Part shown: piece after piece, positions 41,516-49,598 of the stretch | How positions within the stretch are numbered: position 1 is the first letter of the stretch | How the letters are laid out: each line of letters begins with the position of its first letter | Assembly (NCBI RefSeq): GCF_020616335.1 | Contig: NZ_CP085051.1 | Location: 124,001 to 188,000 of the forward strand | Source of the DNA: Corynebacterium uberis | Lineage (GTDB): Bacteria; Actinomycetota; Actinomycetes; Mycobacteriales; Mycobacteriaceae | Direction: 5' to 3' | Length of the DNA stretch: 64,000 bases | Position numbers and translations under genes: made by a program | Notes under the pieces: model-generated | Databases searched by the model: none | What the model was told of the DNA's origin: nothing | The model's input: only the letters and a program-made list of their open reading frames with translations

Positions 41516-42819
41516 CGTGCGGTCTCCTCAGCGGTCAGGCGGGCGAGGTCTTTCTTCAAATCTCTAAAGGCGGTGTAGTTGGCCAACACTTCAACCCGCC
41601 CGGGTGGGCAGGCGCGGATGGCCGCCACGGGGTCGGGGATGTGCTCGTGGTCAATGTCCGCGTAGGTCAGGCGCACGGCAAGGTCGGTGCCGCGCTGCCC
41701 GGCGGCCTTGACGGACAGGGACTCGAAGTCCTCGAAGCGCACGTCCCACAGCCAGGACAGGTCCTCGCCGTCGGCAACCTGCCCGTTGACGGCGATGACC
41801 AGGCCGTCGGCGCTGCGGTCCACCATGGACAGGGCCTCCTGCCACCCGGCCGGGTTTTTGGCCAGCAGCAGGTGGATCTGGTGGTCGCCCAGGGTGACGG
41901 TGGAGTAGCGCCCGGCGACGTTGTCTACGCCCTCGGCGGCGCGCACGGCGTCCGTCAGGGGGATGTTGCAGGCGCCCACGGCGGCGGCGATGGCCTGGGC
42001 GGCGTTGCCGCGGTTGGCCCGCCCAGGAAGGGTCAGGGTGAGTTCGGTGTCGCCCTCGGGGGTGTGCAGGCCGGCGTCGTCGACGCTCCAGGTGGGGGTG
42101 GGGCGGCGGAAGGGGCGGCCGTCGGGAAGCGGTTTGACGGCGTACCAGTCGTCCCCATCGTGGACGATGTGCCCGCCGGTGCGGGGGCAGGATACGGCGT
42201 CGCCGACCCAGCCGGCGCCCGCGGATACCCACACGACGTTGGGGGCGTCATAGGCCACGGAGGTCATCAGGACGTCATCGCAGTTGGCCACCACCAGCAT
42301 GTCCGGGTGGGCGGCCACGGCGCCGCGCAGCGCGCGTTCGATCTTGTTGATCTCGCCCACGCGGTCGAGCTGGTCGCGGGTGAGGTTGAGCAGCACCAGG
42401 GCGGTGGGGTGGAGGCGATCAGCCACGGCCGGGACGTGGAGTTCATCGCACTCCAGGACCAGGGTCTCGGCGTCGCGGTGCGCCAACAGCGCGGAGATGA
42501 TGCCGGCGTCCATGTTGTCGCCGCCGTCATTGGTGGCCACGGTGGAGTGGGTACGCACCGCCGCGGCGAGCATCCGGGTGGTGGTGGATTTGCCGTTGGT
42601 CCCGGTCACCAGGAGGCAGGGCCGCCCGCCGCCGAGGTTCTCCATGATGGTGGGGTCGATGGCTTGGGCGATTAGCCCGCCGATCATGCCTCCGGCGCCG
42701 CGTCCGGAGACTCGGGATGCGGTGGTGGCTAGCCGCGCGGAGGATACCGCCGCTAGTCCGCGCAGCCGGCGCAGCCGGCGCGTTACGAAGTCAGGGGCCG
42801 GTCTGAATTCGGGACTCAT
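41512..42819 (-). CDS. murT: Lipid II isoglutaminyl synthase, Mur-ligase subunit MurT
   Basis: ATP-dependent ligase subunit, 435 residues. The P-loop is CLLVTGTNGKSTTTRM, the central domain has LVLECDELHVPAVADRLHPTALVLLNLTRDQLDR, and the C-terminal DUF1727 domain has LLLAKNPAGWQEAL. Staphylococcal MurT carries a four-cysteine zinc ribbon in the middle domain. Here only one cysteine of that insertion remains (VSCPRTGGHIVHDGDDW), so the ribbon is lost or metal-free. ATG 42819 is chosen; the frame upstream adds 8 codons from a non-ATG start. It overlaps gatD. Confidence 0.93.
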   Translation of the reverse strand: MSPEFRPAPDFVTRRLRRLRGLAAVSSARLATTASRVSGRGAGGMIGGLIAQAIDPTIMENLGGGRPCLLVTGTNGKSTTTRMLAAAVRTHSTVATNDGGDNMDAGIISALLAHRDAETLVLECDELHVPAVADRLHPTALVLLNLTRDQLDRVGEINKIERALRGAVAAHPDMLVVANCDDVLMTSVAYDAPNVVWVSAGAGWVGDAVSCPRTGGHIVHDGDDWYAVKPLPDGRPFRRPTPTWSVDDAGLHTPEGDTELTLTLPGRANRGNAAQAIAAAVGACNIPLTDAVRAAEGVDNVAGRYSTVTLGDHQIHLLLAKNPAGWQEALSMVDRSADGLVIAVNGQVADGEDLSWLWDVRFEDFESLSVKAAGQRGTDLAVRLTYADIDHEHIPDPVAAIRACPPGRVEVLANYTAFRDLKKDLARLTAEETAR

Positions 42820-42839
42820 GGTCTCTAACCCTAGTAGGT

Positions 42840-44213
42840 TCACTCCTGCGTGCGCGGGTTCGGCTTAGTTTGTGTATTGCTTGCCGGTTGGTTGCGCCCC
42901 GCGCCGCCGCGCCCGGACCGGGAGCCGCGCCCAGAGCGCCGTCCGCGACCGCCCCGCCGGGCCTGGCCACCGCGTCCCCCGCGCCCGCCACGCCCACCCT
43001 GGGAGCGGCGTTCACCCTTCTCACCCTTCTCACCCTTTTCGCCCTTCCCGCCGCGCGCGGCGCGGGGGCGCTCATCGGGGGTGGGTGCGGCATCCGGCTT
43101 CGCTGCCGTGGGCGTGTCGGCCGCCTGCGCTGCGGTGCGCGCGGCGGTGAGGAAGGCGGCGTCGGCAAGCAGGGGGATGCCCTTGCGGGCGGCGTGCATG
43201 GCCTTGCCCCGCAGGTTCGTGGTGGCGTTGCACACCACCAGGGAGGTCGCCCGGCTGAGCTTTTCGGAGTAGGCGAGTCCGGCGTCCTGGGCGGCGGCGA
43301 TGAGGACGTCCGGGTCGATGGCCGTTTCGGGGGCGAGGACAACTTCCATGCCGGGCAGCAGCGGGGTGCCGGGGCGCCAGGTGCCGGGGTTGTCCGTGGT
43401 GCGGGGCGCGGCGGCGGCGCTCACGCGCAGGTCGCTGCGTTGCAGGCCGACGGCGTCGGCACGCAGGGTCTGCGGATCGATGCGCGTGAGCGGGTGGTCC
43501 CCATCTGCGGCGAGCGCCAGGTAGGTGGCGATGAGCAGTTCAGTGGCGGCGCGGGTGGTCGCCGCCTCCGGCTGGGCCGCCCGGGCGAGGCTGGCGGTGG
43601 GCGGCTCCACATCCGCAACCCCCGCAACGGCGGCGAGGTGCGCCAGGCGGGTATCGCTCAGCGGAATCTCGGCGCGCCGGGCGGTGGCCAAGACGTCAAT
43701 GATCGCGGTGGGCGTGGGGATGTGGCCGACGCGCTGGCGGCGCGCCCCCTTCCCGGAGCGGGCGCCATCGCGGCGGTTGCGGCCCCGCGAACGGTTAGCA
43801 CGGGCGGCGGCGTTCATGGTTCGGCGCGCCTCGCTGATGATAAATCCCCAGGTAAACGCGGCATCGTGGACAACCAGCTCGCGGCCGTCTAAGAGTTTGT
43901 CCAGCTGCTTGAGCAGCGTGGTCCACCGGCGCCCGTGGTGGATGTCCTCCGGGGTCAGCCCGTGATAATGCACCGGCCCGAGGTTGGTGTCCGGGCCGGG
44001 GTTGACCACGGCGTGGAATTCCTCCACGATGCGCGGCGCCGCACTCGCCTGCGGCGTGGCCGACTCCTCCGCCGCGGCGGGGTCACACACGAGCGCGTCA
44101 ATGGCGACGATCCTCCCCGTGCTGGGGTGGATGCCGGTGGTCTGGAGGGTGAGGGCCACGAACTGCCCGGCGGGGGCGTGCGAGGTGGCCTGGGCGGCAT
44201 CGTGAGTAGTCAT
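42840..44213 (-). CDS. Degenerate exonuclease domain protein with BRCT-like domain and RGG tail
   Basis: A 457-residue protein in the position of the mycobacterial dnaQ homologue (Rv3711c). The N-terminal part follows the DnaQ exonuclease fold, but FVALTLQTTGIHPSTGRIV replaces the catalytic D-x-E with T-x-Q. The second motif reads VVHDAAFTWGFI without its Asp, and no H-x-A-x-x-D motif is seen. A BRCT-like region follows at about 290-345 (VLIAAAQDAGLAYSEKLSRATSLVVCN), then a KGE repeat and a long Arg/Gly tail. It is probably not a nuclease; nucleic acid or protein binding is more likely. ATG 44213 has GGGGGC upstream. Confidence 0.85.
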   Translation of the reverse strand: MTTHDAAQATSHAPAGQFVALTLQTTGIHPSTGRIVAIDALVCDPAAAEESATPQASAAPRIVEEFHAVVNPGPDTNLGPVHYHGLTPEDIHHGRRWTTLLKQLDKLLDGRELVVHDAAFTWGFIISEARRTMNAAARANRSRGRNRRDGARSGKGARRQRVGHIPTPTAIIDVLATARRAEIPLSDTRLAHLAAVAGVADVEPPTASLARAAQPEAATTRAATELLIATYLALAADGDHPLTRIDPQTLRADAVGLQRSDLRVSAAAAPRTTDNPGTWRPGTPLLPGMEVVLAPETAIDPDVLIAAAQDAGLAYSEKLSRATSLVVCNATTNLRGKAMHAARKGIPLLADAAFLTAARTAAQAADTPTAAKPDAAPTPDERPRAARGGKGEKGEKGEKGERRSQGGRGGRGGRGGQARRGGRGRRSGRGSRSGRGGAGRNQPASNTQTKPNPRTQE

Positions 44214-44247
44214 GGTTGCCCCCATGGTAGTGGTGCCGGGTGGGACA

Positions 44248-46143
44248 TTAATCGCGTGGGCGGAACATGAACCACAGGCTGCCCAGGACCAGCAGGATGC
44301 CGCTGCCCAGCAGGATCAGCGCGGTGGAGGTGCCCAGGGACAGGTCGTCGGTGATCTTGAAGTACCCCAGGGTGGCCACGGTCACCGCCAGCGCACCGGC
44401 GATCACGCCCAGCGCCGCCAGCCAGGACATGCCATCCATCGATCCGCCGTCCTTGCTCACCCTGCTTGCCGACGCCCCACTGACCTTGCGGTGCGAGCCC
44501 GTCACCGGCGCAGGCTCGGGGTCCGGCACGCGCGGAATCATTGCGGTTTCAAAGTCGTCCGCCGGGGCCGCCGGGGCGGGAGCCTCCGCGAAATGGGAGC
44601 CCAGGCGCGCATTGGGGTAGGGCAGCGGCGGGTAGGCGTCATCGACCTTATCGTCGGTGAACTGCGAATAGTAGGCGTCCTGCTGCGGCTCCTCGGCCTG
44701 GGGTTCCGGCTGCGGGGCAGCCGGCGCGGGCTCGGGCGCCTGCACCTCCGGTTGGGCAGCGTAGGACTGCGCATAGGAGGAGGCCTCATAAGAGGGGGCC
44801 TCGTAGGTGGCGGGCTCATAGTGGTGCGCGCCGCCTTGCTGCTCGTAGCTGGGCTGGCTGTAACCCTGTTGCTCGTACGCGGCGTGGCCGTAGCCCTGCT
44901 GCTCATAGCTGGGCTGGTCATATTCAGCGGCCGCCGGCTGTTGCGCCGCGGGCGCCTCCGGCTGCCAGTAGGGGGCCGCCCCGTGCCGCGGCTGCTGGGC
45001 GGCGGAATAGTCCTCGTAGGAAGAATACGGCGTGGCCGGGGCGATCGGCTCCGCCTCCACCACGGGTTCCGGGGTGGGCTCCGGCTCCGGCTCCGGATCC
45101 GGGGCTGCGTGGCGAGCAACAGACTCCACCGCGGGGAGGGGAGCCGGCTCCGGGTTGCGCACCGCGGTGGCCCAGCCCGTGGTCGGGGAGGCGGGCCAGC
45201 TTCCGGTGCCAAAGGGGGCGTCGAGAAGCGAATCAGAATGCGCGGACTCCGTGGACGGAGACGACGGCGAACTAATCGCCTTCAGGGGGCCGCCGATGGG
45301 GGTGTGCAGCGGCTCCGCAAGCTCCTCGCCGGAGACCGTCACCGCCCAAGTGTTGGGGGTATGGGAGGAGACGATCATGGGGAACTCGCCGGTGGCCGGC
45401 TGGTAGGGGTCGAGCGCCGGCAGCGGAGAGATCGTCGGCTCCAAAGCAGACTCATCCATCCGCGTCGTCGAGGCGGCGCTGATGATCACCCGGCGCTGGC
45501 CATCGGAGTCATAACAGAACGCGCGGGCCACCGGAACCAGGCCCAACATCTCATAATGGTCTACGATGCCCCGGATGTCCGCGGAGTCATAGGCAGACAG
45601 TGGGCCAAAGACGCGATCATCCGCGATGGCAACCACGGCGTCATCGACCACCGTCAACGTCACCAACCACTGCGAAGGAATGTTGAGATCGATCAGCCGC
45701 TGCGCGTCACCAGCCGTGACATCAATATCCCGCAACTCGCCCTCAGGCAGCAGCGCCCACTCCCCAGTAGGCGGAACATTAGTGGGCATAACAAAAACCG
45801 GGGCCGGGAAATACAACTCGCCGCTGAGCGTTCCGCTGCCAGGAGTCAGCGCAATCCGCGCGTTGACCTCGGGGGTAGCCCCCCGGTTGAGTAGGTGATC
45901 CAACTGCGGATACGTTTGGCGCAGGTTGCGCGGCAGCCGCCCAATACGGGTCTTGCCGTGGCTGACCAGCAGGCCCCCGGTCACCGGGTCCGGGGTGAGA
46001 CTAAAGGTAGTAGAAGTAACCCCATCGCGGGCCACTTGCGCGCCTAAGAGCGAAAACAGGATCGCTTGGCTAGAACCCTCGACAGGGACCGCTGCTCCGC
46101 CGTCCTCATAGAACGCAGGCAACAGGTACGGGGTCGTACTCAT
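44248..46143 (-). CDS. Large low-complexity membrane-anchored protein, 631 aa
   Basis: The family is not recognised. The N-terminal ~300 residues are folded and acidic (TTPYLLPAFYEDGGAAVPV, TTFSLTPDPVTGGLLVSHGKT, LINDL-like helices). A Pro/Glu/Ala region follows, then about 130 residues rich in Tyr, Gln, Ser and Ala with YEQQGY and YEAPSY repeats, and another Pro/Glu stretch. The C-terminus has two membrane helices (MSWLAALGVIAGALAVTVATLGYF and ALILLGSGILLVLGSLWFMF) and a short RPRD tail. This suggests a protein anchored by its C-terminus with most of it in the cytoplasm. ATG 46143 follows GAGGAG. It may interact with envelope or division proteins, but nothing proves it. Confidence 0.82.
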   Translation of the reverse strand: MSTTPYLLPAFYEDGGAAVPVEGSSQAILFSLLGAQVARDGVTSTTFSLTPDPVTGGLLVSHGKTRIGRLPRNLRQTYPQLDHLLNRGATPEVNARIALTPGSGTLSGELYFPAPVFVMPTNVPPTGEWALLPEGELRDIDVTAGDAQRLIDLNIPSQWLVTLTVVDDAVVAIADDRVFGPLSAYDSADIRGIVDHYEMLGLVPVARAFCYDSDGQRRVIISAASTTRMDESALEPTISPLPALDPYQPATGEFPMIVSSHTPNTWAVTVSGEELAEPLHTPIGGPLKAISSPSSPSTESAHSDSLLDAPFGTGSWPASPTTGWATAVRNPEPAPLPAVESVARHAAPDPEPEPEPTPEPVVEAEPIAPATPYSSYEDYSAAQQPRHGAAPYWQPEAPAAQQPAAAEYDQPSYEQQGYGHAAYEQQGYSQPSYEQQGGAHHYEPATYEAPSYEASSYAQSYAAQPEVQAPEPAPAAPQPEPQAEEPQQDAYYSQFTDDKVDDAYPPLPYPNARLGSHFAEAPAPAAPADDFETAMIPRVPDPEPAPVTGSHRKVSGASASRVSKDGGSMDGMSWLAALGVIAGALAVTVATLGYFKITDDLSLGTSTALILLGSGILLVLGSLWFMFRPRD

Positions 46144-46608
46144 GGGGCGGATCTCCTCGCGGTTGGTCGTCAACCCTTGAAAGTCTAACCTCCAATACTG
46201 CCATGGCAAGAGGTAGGTAGGTCACCGGCAACACCTAACGGTGAGACCTCACGCCAGGCGCCCCGCCTACAACCGATACGCCTGGTCCCGGCGCGCCGGG
46301 CGAACCGGGCGCGCCCGGCAGATAAGACAACTCGGCGGCGAAACCTGCCGGCGCGTGCCGGTCGGGGTGGGAGCGGCGGATCGTCGGCGGACAGTCGTCG
46401 CGCGGTGTGGATAGCGGGGGCGGTGGCGGCAGGTGAGGCAACCGTGCCGTGCCGCCTGCGGTGGTGGCGCTGGCGCGCGCGTGCAGGGTGCCGGTGACCC
46501 GGGTGGGAATGGGCGGCCCGGGTGGCCTGGGTGGTCCGTGGTGGCCCGGGGCACTGGACCGGGCGGGAATGGGTGCCCATTGGTATAGGTGGCGTGGTCA
46601 CCGCAGCG
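46144..46608. other. Intergenic region at edge of transporter block
   Basis: About 465 bases with no convincing gene; open frames are Arg/Pro/His-rich noise. It contains the promoter region of the 631-aa gene (minus strand) and the downstream end of the Drr-type operon. It marks one edge of the accessory transporter block; no insertion-sequence ends or direct repeats were noticed. Confidence 0.55.
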
Positions 46609-47445
46609 CTAAGACATCACCGGGCGCCGGAACGTGCCAGCAGCCGCGAGCAACACCACCGTCAGTCCCACCATCCAGATCAGGAACATCCACACGGGCG
46701 CGCCGGGCTGGCCGGCCTCGAGGATCTGGGAGGCCGGGGATCCGTCGATGGTGGTGGCGGCGCGAACGGCAAAAGTCAGTGGATTCCAGCGGGCCAGCGG
46801 CTGGACTACTCCGGCGAAGCGCTCCACGGGCACGAGCCCGCCGTTGAGTGTCATCGCCGCCATGATGATGGGGGCCGGGCCCATCGCGGACTCCGGGGTG
46901 GAGCCCATCGCGCCGACGGCCGCCGATAGCGAGGCCGCAGTCATCGCACCCAGCACGATGACAACGAGGATCCAGCCGGCGCCAGCCCACGAGTGGATGC
47001 GCAACCCGGACAGCAGGGCGGCCACGAGCACGGAGCAGCCGGACAGGGCGCTGCGCAGGCCGTCATATCCCCAGCGCCCCAGCATTTCCGGAGCCGTGCC
47101 ATAGCGGGTGGTGGCAATGCGGGCGGTGATGCCGCGCTGCCGCTCCCGGAGGATGTGCGCAGCAGCCGAGGTGCCGTTCATGAGCTCGCACGACAGGATC
47201 AAAGCGATGGTCAGGGGTAAAAGATCGAGCTGGTTGGTGCCCTGGGATGCGGCGATGAGATCACCGAACAGCCAGCGCATCACCATAAACATGAGGAAGG
47301 GTACGGCCAGGGTGTTCATGACCACGGCGCTATCCCGGCGGGCGGCGCGCAGGTGTCGGGTGAAGTGAGCGGCCGCGGTAGCCGCCCAGCTGGCGTCCTG
47401 GCGCATGCCAGAAGCTGTGCGGGTGAGAGTTGAGGTACTAGGCAT
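46609..47445 (-). CDS. ABC-2 type exporter permease (DrrB/C-like), second subunit
   Basis: A 278-residue permease with six predicted helices. It has AVPFLMFMVMRWLFGDLI, LSCELMNGTSAAAHILRERQRGITARIATTR (the conserved cytoplasmic ERxxGI motif of ABC-2 permeases), and PLARWNPLTFAVRA before the last helix. It pairs with the permease and ATPase encoded upstream. ATG 47445 with GGGGAGG upstream overlaps the previous gene by 8 bases. The substrate is unknown; such systems usually export drugs, lipids or peptides. Confidence 0.86.
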   Translation of the reverse strand: MPSTSTLTRTASGMRQDASWAATAAAHFTRHLRAARRDSAVVMNTLAVPFLMFMVMRWLFGDLIAASQGTNQLDLLPLTIALILSCELMNGTSAAAHILRERQRGITARIATTRYGTAPEMLGRWGYDGLRSALSGCSVLVAALLSGLRIHSWAGAGWILVVIVLGAMTAASLSAAVGAMGSTPESAMGPAPIIMAAMTLNGGLVPVERFAGVVQPLARWNPLTFAVRAATTIDGSPASQILEAGQPGAPVWMFLIWMVGLTVVLLAAAGTFRRPVMS

Positions 47446-48199
47446 GTTTCCTCCCCTGCAGGGCGACGGTGAAGCCCCAGACACCGATGATGGTCATGGC
47501 GATCAGCCAGCACAGCGCCTCGATCCCGCGGGTGCCGGTGGCGGCGCCGCTAAGCAGGTTGCGGGCCGTATCCAGGATGGGCGACAGCGGCACGTGCCGG
47601 ATGACAGGGCCGATGCCGGAGGGCAGGGCGTCTGCTGGCACGAAGGCGGTAGAGAACAGGATCAGCACCAACACGAGGTTCTGGAACAACAGTGAGGTAG
47701 ACACTGGCTTGGGGGAAAGCAGGCAGGCGCCATCGGCACACGCCGAGAAGATGATGGTCAGCGCCGCGAAGAGCGCCGCAGTCAGGAGGATGCGGCCAGG
47801 GCCGCCGTCGAAGTGGGCACCAAGCAGCAGCGCGACTACCACGACGATGGCGCAGGACCAGGCGGCGCGCGTGAGGTCCGCCAGCAACCGGCCGCAGACG
47901 ATCGTCCAGGCCGGGGCACCGGTGGTGCGGATGCGGTCATGGAGGCCGTTTTCGGCGTCATGGGTGATGGCCAGCGAGGATCCGCTGGCGGTGAACACGA
48001 TGGCCTGCACGACACCGGCTGGCAGCAGAAACGCGGCGTAGTCCACGCCGATCTCCCGGGCGGCCTTGGCAAACGTGGCGTAGAAAATGGCCACGAACAG
48101 GCTGGGAATAGCCACGGCGGAGACCATCACGGCCTTGTTGCGGATGGTGCGCAGGACGTCGCGCCGCCAGGCGGCAGCGACGGCGCTCCACGGGCTCAC
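47438..48199 (-). CDS. ABC-2 type exporter permease (DrrB/C-like), first subunit
   Basis: A 253-residue permease, six helices, with RTIRNKAVMVSAVAIPSLFVAIFY at the start, THDAENGLHDRIRTTGAPAWTIVCGRLLADL (ABC-2 cytoplasmic motif) and IGPVIRHVPLSPILDTARNLL. Its GTG start overlaps the ATPase stop by 4 bases. With the second permease it probably forms a heterodimeric channel. Confidence 0.87.
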   Translation of the reverse strand: MSPWSAVAAAWRRDVLRTIRNKAVMVSAVAIPSLFVAIFYATFAKAAREIGVDYAAFLLPAGVVQAIVFTASGSSLAITHDAENGLHDRIRTTGAPAWTIVCGRLLADLTRAAWSCAIVVVVALLLGAHFDGGPGRILLTAALFAALTIIFSACADGACLLSPKPVSTSLLFQNLVLVLILFSTAFVPADALPSGIGPVIRHVPLSPILDTARNLLSGAATGTRGIEALCWLIAMTIIGVWGFTVALQGRKHA

Positions 48200-49263
48200 C
48201 GGGAGCCCCCAGCGTCGGCAGGCGAATTGCCACCTGCGGCGGCGATGTCCCCGCTGCCAGCGATGGCAAAGTAGACGTCGTCAAGCGTGGGCGGGACAAG
48301 CGAGACATCGGTGATGGCATCATCCTCGCCGTCCCACAGCTCGAGGGCGCGCACGAGGGTGCGGTGGCCGTCGGGAGCATCCACCCGCACAGCGACGCCC
48401 TCGCGGCGCGCCGCCATGCCGTGCTCACCCGCCATGGCCTCTAGGCGCTCGGCGTCTTCTGGGGAGGCCATGGTGATCAGGCACACCGTGGTGCCGTAGC
48501 GCTCCTTGAGCTCGCCCGGGGTGCCCTCGTCGAGGACCCGGCCGCCGGCGAGCACGGCGACGCGGTCGGCGAGCTGGTCGGCTTCATCCAGATACTGGGT
48601 GGTCAGCAGGATCGATGTGCCATCAGCCGCGAGGTTGCGCACCGTGTCCCACACGGAGTTGCGGGCCGCAGGATCCAGGCCGGTCGTCGGCTCATCAAGA
48701 AACAGCAGGGCAGGAGGCACGGTCAGCGACGCGGCGATGTCCAGGCGCCGGCGCATGCCGCCGGAGTATTCAGACACCAGGCGCCCGCCGGCCGCGACGA
48801 GGTCGAACCGCTCCAACAGGGCATCGGCGCGCGCCCCCGCGTCGCGGGCCCGCAGCCCAGCAAGACGGCCGAAGTACACGAGGTTTTCCTGCCCGGTCAG
48901 CTCCTCATCGACCGCCGCATACTGGCCGGTCAGCGCGATGGCGGAGCGCACTCCGGCAGGCTCATCGGCCAGGTTGTGGCCGTCCACGATCACGGTGCCG
49001 TCGGAGGCGGGCAGCAGGGTAGAAAGCACGTTGACCAGCGTGGTCTTGCCGGCGCCATTAGCGCCGAGTACCGCGAGGATCCCGCCGCGGGGGATATCTA
49101 GATCAACGCCGCGCAGGATCTCTGCGCGCGTCTTTTTCTTCCCCAGGTGGCACCGCAGTCCCCGGACCGTGAGGACCAGGTTGGGTTCGTCGTCGGTGGC
49201 CGGTACCGGCGCGACGCTGCTCGTGGGGGCGTCTCTGTGTGTGAGATGTCGTGCGTCTTTCAT
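48196..49263 (-). CDS. Daunorubicin-resistance-type ABC transporter ATPase
   Basis: A 355-residue ATPase of the DrrA group. It has Walker A LGANGAGKTTLVNVLSTLL, Q-loop LTGQYAAVDEELTG, signature YSGGMRRRLDIAASL, Walker B ALLFLDEPTTGLDP, and TTQYLDEADQLADRVAVL. The C-terminal DrrA extension is present (LERWR-like ALELWDGEDDAITDVSLVPPTLDDVYFAI). First of a three-gene operon with its two permeases. It is divergent from the exporter-fold gene at 49599. Confidence 0.92.
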   Translation of the reverse strand: MKDARHLTHRDAPTSSVAPVPATDDEPNLVLTVRGLRCHLGKKKTRAEILRGVDLDIPRGGILAVLGANGAGKTTLVNVLSTLLPASDGTVIVDGHNLADEPAGVRSAIALTGQYAAVDEELTGQENLVYFGRLAGLRARDAGARADALLERFDLVAAGGRLVSEYSGGMRRRLDIAASLTVPPALLFLDEPTTGLDPAARNSVWDTVRNLAADGTSILLTTQYLDEADQLADRVAVLAGGRVLDEGTPGELKERYGTTVCLITMASPEDAERLEAMAGEHGMAARREGVAVRVDAPDGHRTLVRALELWDGEDDAITDVSLVPPTLDDVYFAIAGSGDIAAAGGNSPADAGGSR

Positions 49264-49598
49264 CTTTTACCTCTGGTAGCCAGTCAGCACTATGCACGGG
49301 AAAATGTGCACCGCCGCCCGCCCGTCCGCCAGAGGAGCTCACCTGCGACAGGACAGGAGCACGGTCGCGCGCATCTGGTGGCAGCAATGGCGTCGGTGGC
49401 GTCGGGGCTGCGGTCAACAAATCCTATCATGATTAAGTAATACGGGTTAGTAGAACCTAAAAGAGGCGTAGGCTTGCCTCGGAATCATCGTGGTGGACAG
49501 CACCCGGAACGGGGGCTGTCCTGCATCCGCGCAATCCGTGCTCGCAGATCGAGTTAGGGATCCGACCCAGCCGATTGTTGTACCCCACCGAGGACCCC
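49264..49598. other. Divergent promoter region between two ABC systems
   Basis: About 335 bases that must contain promoters for the Drr-type operon (minus) and the exporter-fold pair (plus). The only recognisable element is the DtxR-like site at 49442-49460, annotated separately. AT-rich sequence around 49420-49465 contrasts with the GC-rich flanks. Confidence 0.6.
49442..49460. promoter_or_regulatory. Candidate DtxR iron box upstream of exporter-fold ABC pair
   Basis: Reads ACGGGTTAGTAGAACCTAA and matches the 19-base DtxR consensus TTAGGTTAGSCTAACCTAA at 13 positions, including the complete GGTTAG and AACCTAA half-sites. It lies about 140 bases upstream of the ATG at 49599. DtxR would repress it when iron is plentiful. 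Confidence 0.45.

Noticed and set aside
44212-45894. 560-codon plus-strand open frame
   Set aside because: Antisense to the 631-aa low-complexity protein; Arg/Gly-rich translation mirrors the Pro/Ala/Glu codons of the real gene.
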